DNA from: Cryptomeria japonica
Lineage: Eukaryota; Streptophyta; Pinopsida; Cupressales; Cupressaceae
Direction of reading: 5' to 3'
Length of the DNA: 64,000 nucleotides
NCBI RefSeq assembly: GCF_030272615.1
Contig: NC_081413.1
Location: 607,886,209 to 607,950,208, forward strand
The translations under genes and the position numbers were made by a program. Positions 32,937 through 44,404 of the stretch are shown in pieces. The notes under the pieces were generated by a model that saw only the letters and a list, made by a program, of their open reading frames with translations, did not search any database and was not told the origin of the DNA. Each line of letters begins with the position of its first letter. The stretch's first letter is position 1.

Positions 32937-35900
32937 TCAATTAACTTCTATATTTCACTATCTAGCTAAGCTTGTTTTGTGGCCCACTTATTTATATACT
33001 CATATGTCTTTTACTTGAATACATTCTTCTTGTTCCTCTTTCTTTTTGTTCTGCCTTGTTGAGGCCAAATATCCCTACAAACTATCTATTAAATAATCCA
33101 ACTCTTGTGGCGCTGACAATGAAGTGTCCCTTTGAATGTGTGGGATGGCATTCTACAAAGTGATCATGCATCCTCCAATTGTTCTACATTCTGGACATGT
33201 TCATTCAGGAGCTCTTCCCTAGAAACATAATGGAATAGATCCCCTAAATGAATCTCCTAGAGGGGCGAGATACTAGACATGTCTACTTATTAACCTACCA
33301 GTGGTAATGGCAATAGTTGCAAATTTGGCACCAGTTGTAGCTGTTGTTTTTGTACCATAAAGCTCTTTATTGCATCTATTGTCTCCTTGGATGTTGATGA
33401 TTCTCCAATGTTGTCTTGGCCTTTCTCCTACTTCTCTGTGTCTTCCTCTTTCTCTATTTCTTCCTCCTTCTCTTGGTTCTCTACATCTCCTTTCCCTGCA
33501 TCCTTGGACTCGTCCTCTATTTTCTTCTTTGCCTCTCTAACTGATAGTTATGCATTGCAATCTATCTAAATTCATCCAATTTTTCTAAGTTTTCCATCAA
33601 AGTATGTGTCTAGATCTTCATTGGCGATACTCTTTGGAGAAGCTTGCTTTGCAAGTATATTGTATTTTGTTGTTGTTTTTTGAATAATTTATTGTGTAAC
33701 TTTTGAAGTGTGGATTTTTTTTTTAAATCCCAAAATGGTTTTTCCTACGTAAATCACTATGTTATGGTATGCATACTATTTATGTTTTTTTTTGTTGTTA
33801 AGTTTCTATAATTGTTGTAAAGATATGTAAAGTTTTGCATAACCCTCGTCTCAAGGTTAGTGTAGGAAGTTGGTCCACTACCTTAACTTTCTTTTAGGAA
33901 TCACGAGTCTGGATTGTATTATTTTATTTACAGTCTAATAACTTATTTATCTAATAGAAAGATCTTAGTTATTCATTTGTTTTAGATTTTTAATAGAGGG
34001 ATGATATTGTAGATTATAGAGCTGTAGGAAAACTAGTTTGAAGTGTTGTAGATTTCTAGTCATAATATCATTCCTAACCATGATATTTATACTATTTCCT
34101 TTGTAATATACTCATTGCTAATTATGAATAGAAGTAGCACACTATTACTAAAGTCTTCCATTTGCATTGTTTGATTGTGTTTTTGGTTTACTATTCTTTT
34201 ATTTTCCATTACATAGTCTATAAATGTCTTTCTCGAGGTAGATTCATGCCCTAAAGTAGTTGAGATTTGGACCACTTCTCAATAATCCAGAGTATATATA
34301 TTTAACTCAAGACAAGGAATAGATACCCTAAATCATGCATTATGATTGAAAATAAATCTACGATGAAAGAAACACAATTCAAATAAATTAAACAAAGATA
34401 CTTAACTAGAAATTTGATGAAGCTATGCAATGACAAATGTTGCTAGTTGATTCACTAATTTAATAAAGACATCGTATGATTTCAAACATAACACTTCTTG
34501 ATAAACTCTATTTATCATAGGTCACTTTTGTGATTGGAAATCTAAACCTATATGAGCAAGTCTAAACTTTGTTAAATTTTAAATTTTAGATAATGTTTGC
34601 CCCATTGTTTACACCTATGACAAAGGGGTGATGTTTATAAACATTGTTTAAGAGCTTGCTAGACATAAAATATTCTTCTTGGATCAAAATTTATATTATT
34701 GAGCCAATAGTATTGAATAATGAGTAACACAACATGCAAGCATGTAATGATGCTTGTGAATGATGATGTAAGAAGATGATGGAATGTTCATGCTTTATAA
34801 AATGCTCCTTGAATGATTGTGCAACATGGGAAAGTGAGTTTTTTAGTGATTTAAAATGAATTAAAGTTTGTCCTTAAATACAATACTTTAGCATACACAT
34901 TAACAAATTTCCTGTTCAAGTTGATTGATAACAACTAGTTAGAAGTTGTTCACTTGGGCCTATATTTAAATTTGAATTTTAAAAGCTTTGGGGTTTCTTT
35001 GTTCCTACAAAACTAACTTTAGTTTAATTCTATAGAGATAGGTGTGATTTGATAAAAGAAATGAATAAACCAAAGGTTAGAAATAGTTTTTGGGGTGTCT
35101 GCATATAAAATTAGACATAGATTAAATTTTTGCCCCCTTTTGTGTTAAAATATGTAAGAAAAAAAGTGTAGGATTTGCAAATTTTGATGAAATAGAACAT
35201 ATAAGTTACTTAATAAACATAAACTAAAAAACTATTTAATTTGCAAATTAACTTTAGTTCAATTTTATGACTATAGATCTAACTTGATAAATAAATGGAT
35301 AAACCAAAGATTAGAACTAATCTTTGGAAATGTATACATATAGAATTAAACAAGTGCCACATAGTGGCGAGTACTTGCCTCTTGATTTGTAGTTGAAATA
35401 GTAATTTTTGTTATAGTTATTGATTTTTTTTATTAATTATATAACTAAGATAGTGTTGGATTATGATAAATTACAATTTTTTTGGTAGATAACCTTCTTG
35501 CTATGCGAGGATCAAATATTTGGTTGTTCAATGTCATTTTGTTAGGGAGTAGGTATATATTAGTGATTATTTTACAAATCGTAGAAATTCTATAGCGTTT
35601 ATATGGTGCAAGCATCCAATAGTTTTACTATTAGATGCATGAGTTGTATTTTTTATGTCTATTATAAACTCTATCATAGTACATGCAAAGTTTGGGCCAC
35701 TTTAGATCATTGTTGTGTGATATGAGGGCTTCTCTTAGTGCAACATTAATGTGGCTATAATTATAAAATATTTGGTGAATAGCACATTAACAACTATATT
35801 TGAATTGTGCTATGTGGAGGTTGTACACTATAGTGTATAGATGAAGACTTTATGATCTTTGGTGTCCAATTGCCATATACTAATTAACATTTCAGCAAAT

Positions 35901-37323
35901 GCAACAACAAAGTGACTTATATTTGTTTATATAAAAAAAAAAAAAATTATATATATACACACTAAATGTCATATTTGACTATTAATAATTTAATTCCTAC
36001 ATGAATCTCACTGAAACTAATTCCTCATAAGTCTGCTGCAGAGATATGCTACCAAGTAATGGTAGGAGGGACAATCAAACTAAAGCATTTGATCCTCATC
36101 CTCTTAGACAAATTGTGAAGTAAGGGAACCTTGATTATAGGATCATTGGTTCAATGGGTGAAAAGCCTTGAACGGGAGCACAAAATACCCTATTTCATTT
36201 GTTGTTTAGGTCTATAGTAAAAATACTCTTACGAGCTTGGTCAAGAGAAAAGAGGAAGTTAAAGATCAAGTTAAAATTCTATGGTAATTTCATTCTCAAT
36301 TTATGAGGATTATGTTACATCTAACCCTTGGTTTCTACAGTGTACCGGGTTAATCCTTAGAAAATTGAAAGTTAGATATAATGAAAAGATTGAGAACATT
36401 CATGTGATCAATATAACATGGGTATGAAAAATAACTACTTACTTATCATTGAAAAAATAAGAAAAGCTAATTATAATGTAAATGGAAAGTGGACGAGAAA
36501 AGGATCTACTAATCTATTTTGGATTTTATTATCATATATAGTAAACATATAAATATAAGAGGTTATAAGAGGTTATAATAGTTATAACACTTGAGATATT
36601 TGAAGGGAAAAGTGTTTACAAAGATAATACTAGTATGAAGATATTAATCAAAAGGAAGTATAGATAGGTTGGGATGAAGGAGAAATTAAATGTTTTAATG
36701 AGGCAATGTTGTGGGTTGTTTAGAAAGATTGTTTAATATCATATTAAATTTGATAAATTATTATGTTTAAATTAAATAAGAAATACAAATTAAAAATACT
36801 TATTTATTTTTATGTAATTAAATAATGAAAGCTATAGATAAAAAAATATTAATACTATTAAATTTGTTTTAAAATATTTTTAAAAAAAAAAAAATTGTTA
36901 GAAAAGTCCATAATATTTATCCTTCTTCTATTTGTTTAATTTCATATTAAATTTAATAAATTATTATGTTTAAATTAAATAAAAGATTACTTAATATGGA
37001 TATTTATCTTTTTTGCCAAAAAAATATTATTGAAATTTAGTTTATTTTGATTATAAATTAAAGAACATTTTAAATATAATACATATTTTTAATATATATA
37101 TATTTTAATAATTTTAAAATGCGTGGTGATTCCGAAAAAATGGGTTGTTCCGAGAAACCACGTATAAGAGGCAAAATGATATTAGCCAATCGTTTGCAAC
37201 AAAAATAATATTTGTAAATTATAATGTTAACAAATGTGCATCTATATTATAAAATAAATTAAAAAATTTTAAAGAAAGAAAAATAATTGCTTTTCATTGG
37301 TCTAAATAATTTTTTTTAATAAC
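32937..37323. other. Upstream flank of the YPEL gene, mostly unassigned
   Basis: At 33090-33560 the minus strand reads like a decayed acidic coding region (ENQEKEEEIEKEEDTEK, SSTSKETIDAIKSFM) with several stops; family not recognised. At 35020-35350 there is an imperfect direct duplication, and at 35127-35235 a relative of the YPEL 5' region. At 36737-36786 and 36938-36987 the phrase aaattattatgtttaaatta and its flanks are repeated. The rest is AT-rich and featureless. Confidence 0.5.
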
Positions 37324-37330
37324 TATATAA
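37324..37330 (+). promoter_or_regulatory. Candidate TATA box of the YPEL gene
   Basis: TATATAA in ctatataagcacaac, about 345 bp before the first ATG. Transcription would begin near 37355-37360, giving a 5' leader of roughly 315 bases. Several other AT-rich TATA-like strings exist nearby, so this is a best guess. Confidence 0.4.
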
Positions 37331-37671
37331 GCACAACAAATGAATCTTCAGCAAGCAATAACGACAAGTACTAATAAGGACTTTGCCCCTTTTTCATGCT
37401 AAAATACACCAAGGCCAAGTTATATAATTTGCAATTTTTGATGAAATAGAATATGTATGTTACTTAAAAACACAAACTAAATGGAGGCTTTTTGATTAAA
37501 TCCTCCTAATTAACTTGATTAACAATCCTCATTTGGGATCAACGAAAGAATTAGTTACATATACATGAAGAGCATTGAAGAACCCTCATTTTGCATGTCC
37601 ACATTTTTCTCGGGATCTCCTTTTAAGGGTTGGTATCTAAAAGGCCGTGTGAGCATTTTAAGGATCTTGCA

Positions 37672-40600
37672 ATGGGACTGATTTTTCAGGAATATCTTCA
37701 AGGACCCAGGATTTTCAAGTGCAGCAATTGCAAGGCACATTCTGCTGATCATGATCAGATTTTCTCAAAGAATTTTCATGGGCGCTATGGGAGGGCGTAT
37801 CTATTCAACAGTGTGTAAGTACAATTTCTTTTCTCCATTTTAAGAATACCCATTTGATGTTTTTATCTTTTTCCCTGGATGCTTGTGTGGGTTTGAATAT
37901 TGAATATTTGGTATACCTCCTTCAATGCACTTTTATTCATTCTTCATTAGATCATGAATTCAAGGCTGGGAATTTGATTCAATTTTTGCCCAGAACCTGT
38001 TGGGATGATTGTCACGTTCTAAGTAGGCTGTTTTGTTTCCATGCTAAAACTTGTAAGGTCTATAGTCTTGCACATGTTACATGAGGACGGTTTACATTAT
38101 TTTGTTAGAAAAAAATTAGTGTAGTATCCATCTGTTTCTATATGATTTTGTTAAATTGGCAAGTCGCCCTGTTCAACCAAGGCGGGCAATAGCTTATGGC
38201 TTAGATGCTATAAACAGGGGGCATATTTATTTCATCCAATTCACACATTCCAAATCTTTTGTTGTAAGTTACATCCAGAATTAGAGTGCATCTTGATACT
38301 CAACATCAAACATCAAAATGCCTTCTGGGGTTTCGAATCTGGCTACATGATATCAAACTTAATTGATTTGCTACTTAGCTCATCTCGATTGACGATTAAG
38401 ATACTGTTACCAAACTTCTTTATTAGTTGGTGAAGACCTAAGATTTATGGCAACTTAACAATAATTCATCATTGAAGATACAGGATTCATTTATACAACA
38501 CTATTTATGGGCTTGTTTTTACATTTGAAAACACAGTGGGAACACAGGATTTATTGTTTAAATTTTGTTCTCCTTAGGTTTCGTTGTCATGACTAAGCAT
38601 AGGAGCAAACTGAATCTTGCCAATCCACAAGCACAGTAGGTACAAGATGCACAATTTAGATTGAGATATCCTCTGTGACATGTCCTCTTAATTGAGTTAT
38701 AGGCTGCCTTGTTGCAATGTGAGGATTTAAACTTGGGCCACTCTTTTATAAATGCACCATTTAAACAAGTATGCCACAACCTTTTATGTTGTTGGTTCAA
38801 GAACTTCTGAACATCAGAATTATGATTTAAATGGGATTTGATCCATGTGTCTTATCAATAATCTCAAGATGACCTCTATGAGTGGTCACAACACTAATTG
38901 AAAGTTTTCACAACATTATTAATTATAATTTCTACTTTTTGTTCAATAATACTGTTTCTCACATAACATATGTTATCTTGGATCCCTGACAACCTGGACT
39001 ACGCTATTTAAGAAGCAGTGCTTCCCTCATTAATATCGAGATGATCTTCCTTCTCTTTCATTACTCTTGATTATATCTTATATTTGAATTTGATATTATG
39101 ATTTATTTCAGTTTAGAAACAAAATTCAGAATTAGTTATTTGTGTTAAGTATTGAAGTATTAAAACAAACTATAGTTATATCCTACAAAACTCAAAATTC
39201 TATGAAAAAATGGCTAGAAAGCCTTCAATAACTAACACAAATACACGATTGGGTTGCACATGGGTTAATCCTACATTTGTGAAGTTTAACTAATGAGGAA
39301 AGAATATATAAGGAACTGAATGCTCCAAAAGCCTTGTTAACAAGGAAAGTCTCTAGAGGGTGAAAATTTCAAAGCAGTGGATTGCATTCATTTTTTGTCA
39401 TCCCTACTAACAAATGCTCAGAGGCGAGTTTTAAGAACTCTACACTCATTAGTGTAATGAGTAATCATGGAGATAATCTTGAGATGATTTATGATAGACA
39501 TGGTTTAAAAATAAAATCCAATAAAAATTTTAAAATCAAATTAAAAATTTCTGTAAAAACCATCAGTACTTAACACAAATGCATGATTCTGAATTCTGTT
39601 TCTGAACTGAAAAAAACCAAATACCAAAATCACCAAAGAAATATAATCAAGAAGGGTAATGAAAGATGAGGAATATCTCTCATATTAATGATGGAAGCCA
39701 TTCTTGATTTTGAGAGGGATCCAAAGTACCCTATTGTGTGGGGAATGTTAATACTAAATTCACACAAGGGATATTACCTTGGATCCCTCTTAAAGTGCTT
39801 TACTTCATGTCATTACTTTGAGCCAATTCATACCATTAAGTAAATGTTATTGCCATGTAGACCACAACATATGTGGTGTCTTGGAATGATTGTACTTGGT
39901 GCATCACATAGTGTACTTTTCCATTTTCATTTCCTTTGCGAGATGAAGTGCATCAAAACCTAGCAGTCAAATCCCAGACTCCAGTTATGTGAAATTGCAC
40001 TCATACCAAAATCCTTGAATGAATCACCCCTTTTTCTTGAGCTTTCAAATATGGCCCATGGGTGTTGCAAGAAAAAAGACTTTGCAATTACAGAGTCTCT
40101 TAGAAGTTGTGACTTTTTGTTCCTTAATATTTGTTTTGCGTTTCTTATGGTCTTCTAAATTTACAGAGATTTAAACAAGATGTTATCGTATTTGCTGGAA
40201 TCTATCTTATACCTGAAATTCTAATCAGATTTTGTGCTCGAGTAAAGTGAAGAAAATGGAAAGGATGTACACAAGCGACCATTGGTAAAGGAAAGTAACT
40301 TCAAACATAATTTAAATTAACCTATGGAAACCAGTGTAAATTTAAAATAGGGTTTTGAGCAGTCATATTATTATTGACACAAATGGATGAAATAAAGAAG
40401 ATTAAATACCTCTTATATATGAAAAGAAATTATATATACACTTTAGATTAACAAAGAAATATATAAAAGATGGATTAGTTACAAAACAGGATTAGTGAAT
40501 TTATTTTAAGAACATTTTTTTATGACATTTGATTATATTTTCCTATTATCAGATGTGACCTGTTCATTTTGTTGGGGTTTGTATTCTTTGTAGTGAAAAA

Positions 40601-41533
40601 TAGTTCATTTTTGGAATAGGAAGGCTGTGGCCAGCAGCAATATGTGCACTAAGGTGCTAACTCTAATGCAAAAATAAATTAACCTTTGACTGTAATGAAA
40701 AAAATGTTGCTAGGTAAGTTGGATTTAGCCATTTTCATGAGGGCACATGATTTTAGAGCATATCTGTTCCAAGTCATTTATATCATGCAGCTAACACCGT
40801 AACCATGAGTTAGAAGGTGCCATTTGCTGATTAGTGGTCAAGCCTTATTTGCCCAATGTTAGTTCACATATATGGATCAGTTTGTAGTTTAAGCGAAGAA
40901 AAATATAAATGACCATGAATATACTGAAAAGCTATGTTTGCAAACTGGCTGACCAAAGTGTTGCCCTAGTGAGTCCTTGAATGAGCTTCCTGCATGGTCG
41001 GCTGCTTGTCCTTGTACGTTGTGACCTGAATATGGTGATGCCTGAATCAGATGGAGCCTTAATGGGCGTTGCAAGGAGATTTTGTACTGTCGTGTGTGGT
41101 TAAATTGAGTATGGACAATTGCCGGGACTGCATTGCAGGGTTAATGTTTGTCTTGGGCCTAAGGAAGATCGGGCTCTCATGACTGGATTACATACTGTCA
41201 ATGACATTTACTGCAAATGCTGCCATCAAATACTGGGCTGGAGATACGTGAGTTTCCATTCTATCACATCTCCTTCATTATGTAAGCTTTATGTGATAAT
41301 ACAGCATATGTAGACATGCTGCCTTGTTTGATTTTTCTTTTATTGAAATTTTTAAATTTAGAATAGATGTGCCATTTTGTGGAACCTTATTAATGGATCA
41401 TTCATGCTTGTGGGAATCATCTCAACTGTAAAATATTTTCTACATACAGGAAAAGGCATACGAGGAAAAAGAGAAATACAAAGAAGGAAAGTATATCATA
41501 GAGAAAACAAGAACAATGAAGGAAGGCTGGTAA
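37672..41533 (+). CDS. Yippee-like zinc-binding protein (YPEL family), three exons
   Basis: Exons 37672-37814, 41139-41247 and 41450-41533 join in phase to 111 codons. Donors are GTAAGT and GTGAGT; both acceptors end CAG (gcattgCAG, acatacAG). The protein is one Yippee domain: CSNC (first CxxC), [44 protein letters not shown] (second CxxC), [19 protein letters not shown] and a C-terminal KEGW. The paired CxxC motifs bind zinc. YPEL proteins are small, highly conserved and nuclear or centrosomal in animals; the plant role is poorly defined. Length and the KE-W ending match the short plant YPEL group. ATG 37672 is the first ATG in frame, with G at -3 and +4. No lesion was seen, so this looks like a live gene. 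Intron 1 (3,324 bp) holds repeats. Confidence 0.93.
38590..38790 (-). mobile_element. tRNA-derived SINE-like sequence in YPEL intron 1
   Basis: The minus strand reads GGTTGTGGCATACTTGTTTA (A-box-like, 38755-38778) and, about 35 bases on, AAGTTTAAATCC (B-box-like, 38723-38734). This is the spacing of a pol III promoter derived from a tRNA. The 3' end and target duplication are not clear, so the limits are approximate. Confidence 0.45.
39018..39700. repeat. Inverted repeat in YPEL intron 1, ~135 bp arms
   Basis: 39018-39155 read in reverse complement matches 39565-39700 with drift: cttccctcattaatatcgag pairs with catattaatgatggaagcc, and ttcagtttagaaacaaaattc pairs with gaattctgtttctgaactga. 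A further partial copy lies near 39211-39250. The flanks carry cttggatccct at 38978 and again at 39778. It could be an old foldback or MITE-like insertion. Its transcript in the pre-mRNA could form a long hairpin. Confidence 0.6.
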
Positions 41534-43398
41534 CAGAACTGCTGCGATGTTTTTGGTAGATCCCTGGTCATTTTGTGAACAATTTATCATCTTGAATGCA
41601 TCCATTGTATTTAGCTGTGTATAACTTTTCGTTGGTTTTTTTCTTTTCATTTGACCTGTTTTGCAGAACTGAGCGACATTGGAATCGTAATGCAACCTCA
41701 TCTTGAACTGTATATAAATCTGTAGCCATCTGTAGAAGCATTGATATTTTGTGAATATGTATTTATTGCATTGGACAATTCAGGCTACAGATACTGCCGT
41801 TCCTTATGCTTGCGATATGAATTGTGCTTTGCAATTGATATGAAATGTCTTTTCTGTGTTCATATTTGTTTATATTTGCTTACGTCCATATGGAGTCATT
41901 TTATTGTATTTCTTTCAACTTCAATTCTTCTTCTGTGTTTTTTGATTTTCAGTAATTGTGCTCCAAATATGCTTTCTCATCTCTAGATGAATCGGATGTA
42001 TGATGTATGCATTTATATCTGTTTCAAAATTAAGCTAAACTGATTCTGCTAGTTCTCCCCACTTTTGTAAACAATATGTATTGATTTTGCTTGACTGGAA
42101 TGGAAAAAATAACTTGCTGAAATGGCATCTTTTTTATGAACCTTATTTGTATCTGTACTCGGTAAAATTCCTTTTTCATTACTTTCAGCTACAAAGAATT
42201 TTTAATGTGTTAGTTATTTGTTCAAAGGAGGGCCCAACTATGATGTGGCAAGAGAAGAAAGGTTTTCTGGTGCAAAGCACACTTATTTAGTTCAATTTCC
42301 CTTTTTTTCCAAACGTTCATTTTCAGCTTTACTTTAAAAAATCAGCAGCAAGCCTAGAATTTTCCTTCAACCTACAGTTCACCCTGCCGCAAAACTGAAA
42401 ACCAATTCCCAAAGAGAAACAAAAAAAAAAAAAATCAGTTGATCATTACATATTGGAGAAAGGATAGAAACGTGTATGTATCAATAGACTGATAATCAGC
42501 CATAATCCAAGAAAATGATACAGCATTGAGTTCAAAAAATAATATATGATATATCCAGGAACACAAACAAAATGATAGTCTGCAATACACTGTTCCCCCC
42601 CCCCCCACTCTTACCTCCTCTTACATGCCTCTCTTCCCTGAGTATACTATCTTACCCCACTATCATGAAACTACTAAAGATTATTGATTAATGTAATCTA
42701 TTTTCCTTAAAAAGTAAACCAGTTTTAATGATGCAACATGGAGATGTGAGGTGAAAACAAGTTCCACAATTTTCACAACTAAATAAAAAACCATTCTCTA
42801 CCATTTGCATGCATAAAAAAGGAGATGTTAATCTGCCAAGTGACTCAAACCACCCATTTCAGAGTCTTTACCTGTACTTAATTAGCATGTTTTTTCCTTC
42901 TTTTCTGACTTATATTTTGTTTCTCCAAAACAATCTACTTTGCCATTTTTTCAACAACTTTATCTTCAAATGCCTCTTACTTTTAATGCCAATATTCCTC
43001 ACTACACTTTAGCTCACCATTGTTAAGAACCTCACATCCTTAAAGTTCACTGCATCCTATCTGTTCTCTTTTGTTAGATGATATTTATATTTGTTCTTTC
43101 AATGCAACTATTATCTGCTTTTATTCTACCAGGCCTATGTTGTCTTCTCTCTTCAGTTCCTATAATGATTTCTTCATCCTTAGGCACAATTTCTGTTCCA
43201 CTGTCAGATACAATTTATTTGTATTTGTTCCTACTGCTGCTACTAATAATTATGTTTTTGCTAATAATCCATTTTTCTCCATCAGAATATTATCATTTTT
43301 TGTCAGACTCATTATCTTCTGCTAATAGGTTATTACGAGTGTCATTCCATCCACTTCTGATGGTTTTCTTTCTTTGTCTATTGCACTTTAAGGCTATC
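41534..43398. other. 3' flank of YPEL, unassigned
   Basis: The first few hundred bases are probably the 3' UTR; no canonical AATAAA was found soon after the stop. Further on are a poly-A run near 42420, a 12-base C run (42595-42606) and T-rich sequence. No further gene is supported. Confidence 0.45.
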
Positions 43399-44404
43399 TG
43401 TTAAAATTGAACCAGAATAGAGCAGAAAACAAAATTTAAGAATAAGAAGAACACAAGAGACTTATCCTGGGAAAACCCTCCACTTGAGGGTGAAAAACCC
43501 AGCCCACACAAATATGTCATTTATTTATATCTCAGAAAATAAATACAAACGTTGATAGTTTCAGATAACTATCAATCACTCTAAGACAAATACGATTCTG
43601 TGAAAAATCACTTAAGACACGGGAATTGAATAATACAGCTCACATACATATTATAAATCTTCACAAATACTGATAATTCTTAAACACATCATAGAACAAA
43701 TATTGAATCACTGTTCTGATGAAAATCATACACACTGCTCTTGACTTGCTTTAAGACAAATATAGCCTGCAACAAAATAACCAATCTGCTGAAGAAGAAG
43801 CTCAATGAAGATAGGCAATACGATATATATAATATAAAATATGACTGGGCAAATGAACTCCACGCAGGAATACAAGAAGACGCACATGGGAGAGAATCGG
43901 TTACAACGCCGACAGCCACCTAGCACACCACCAACAGCCACTGAAGCATAAAACCGACAGCCACCAAAGCATAAAAGATTCAACGGATAGTCAACGAACA
44001 TCATCATACGCGTCGGATGAATTCCGTATAAAATCGGTAGCCACCAAGGAAAATAGAATAGAAGCAATACAAGAAGAATAAGGGACGTCGATAGAAAACA
44101 TGATGATGCCAAGTCACATAAGCCCAGTCATCACAATGTATAAGCATGATAAAGTACACGCCAGCACGAACATAAAAGAACTGAATACTTCGAGCACAAA
44201 TACTCAGCAGCAAACAAAGGAGACATGAAGTGCAAATAGAAACAGAGACGGCATCAGCATAGATCTCTATCGCAGCTACCTTGAACTTTAACATTATCCA
44301 CTCATGTTCAAGTTGAGCCTTAACACTGCTCTCTCTACCAACTCCGCTGTCACATATTCTCAAACCACACTTGTATTTCATTTCTACTCTGGAAACTCTT
44401 AACA
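43399..44404. repeat. Probable solo copia-type LTR
   Basis: Starts TGTTAAAATTGAACC and ends AACTCTTAACA. The ends form a short inverted repeat (TGTTAA/TTAACA). Near 43468 cctgggaaaaccctccactt is a phrase typical of copia LTR transcribed leaders. The flanks ctatc and gattg do not match, so a target duplication is not preserved. No partner LTR or internal region is visible. Confidence 0.5.

Noticed and set aside
33387-33569. Serine-rich plus-strand frame
   Set aside because: It is the complement of an acidic Glu/Lys-rich minus-strand remnant; neither has a supported start or domain.
38590-38790. A functional tRNA gene in YPEL intron 1 (also considered at 46922-47190 and 49240-49514)
   Set aside because: A- and B-box-like sequences are present but no cloverleaf with acceptor stem can be formed; they fit tRNA-derived SINEs.
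43071-43404. Hydrophobic open frames that look like membrane proteins
   Set aside because: They come from T-rich low-complexity DNA; two overlapping frames look equally hydrophobic, which points to base composition rather than coding.
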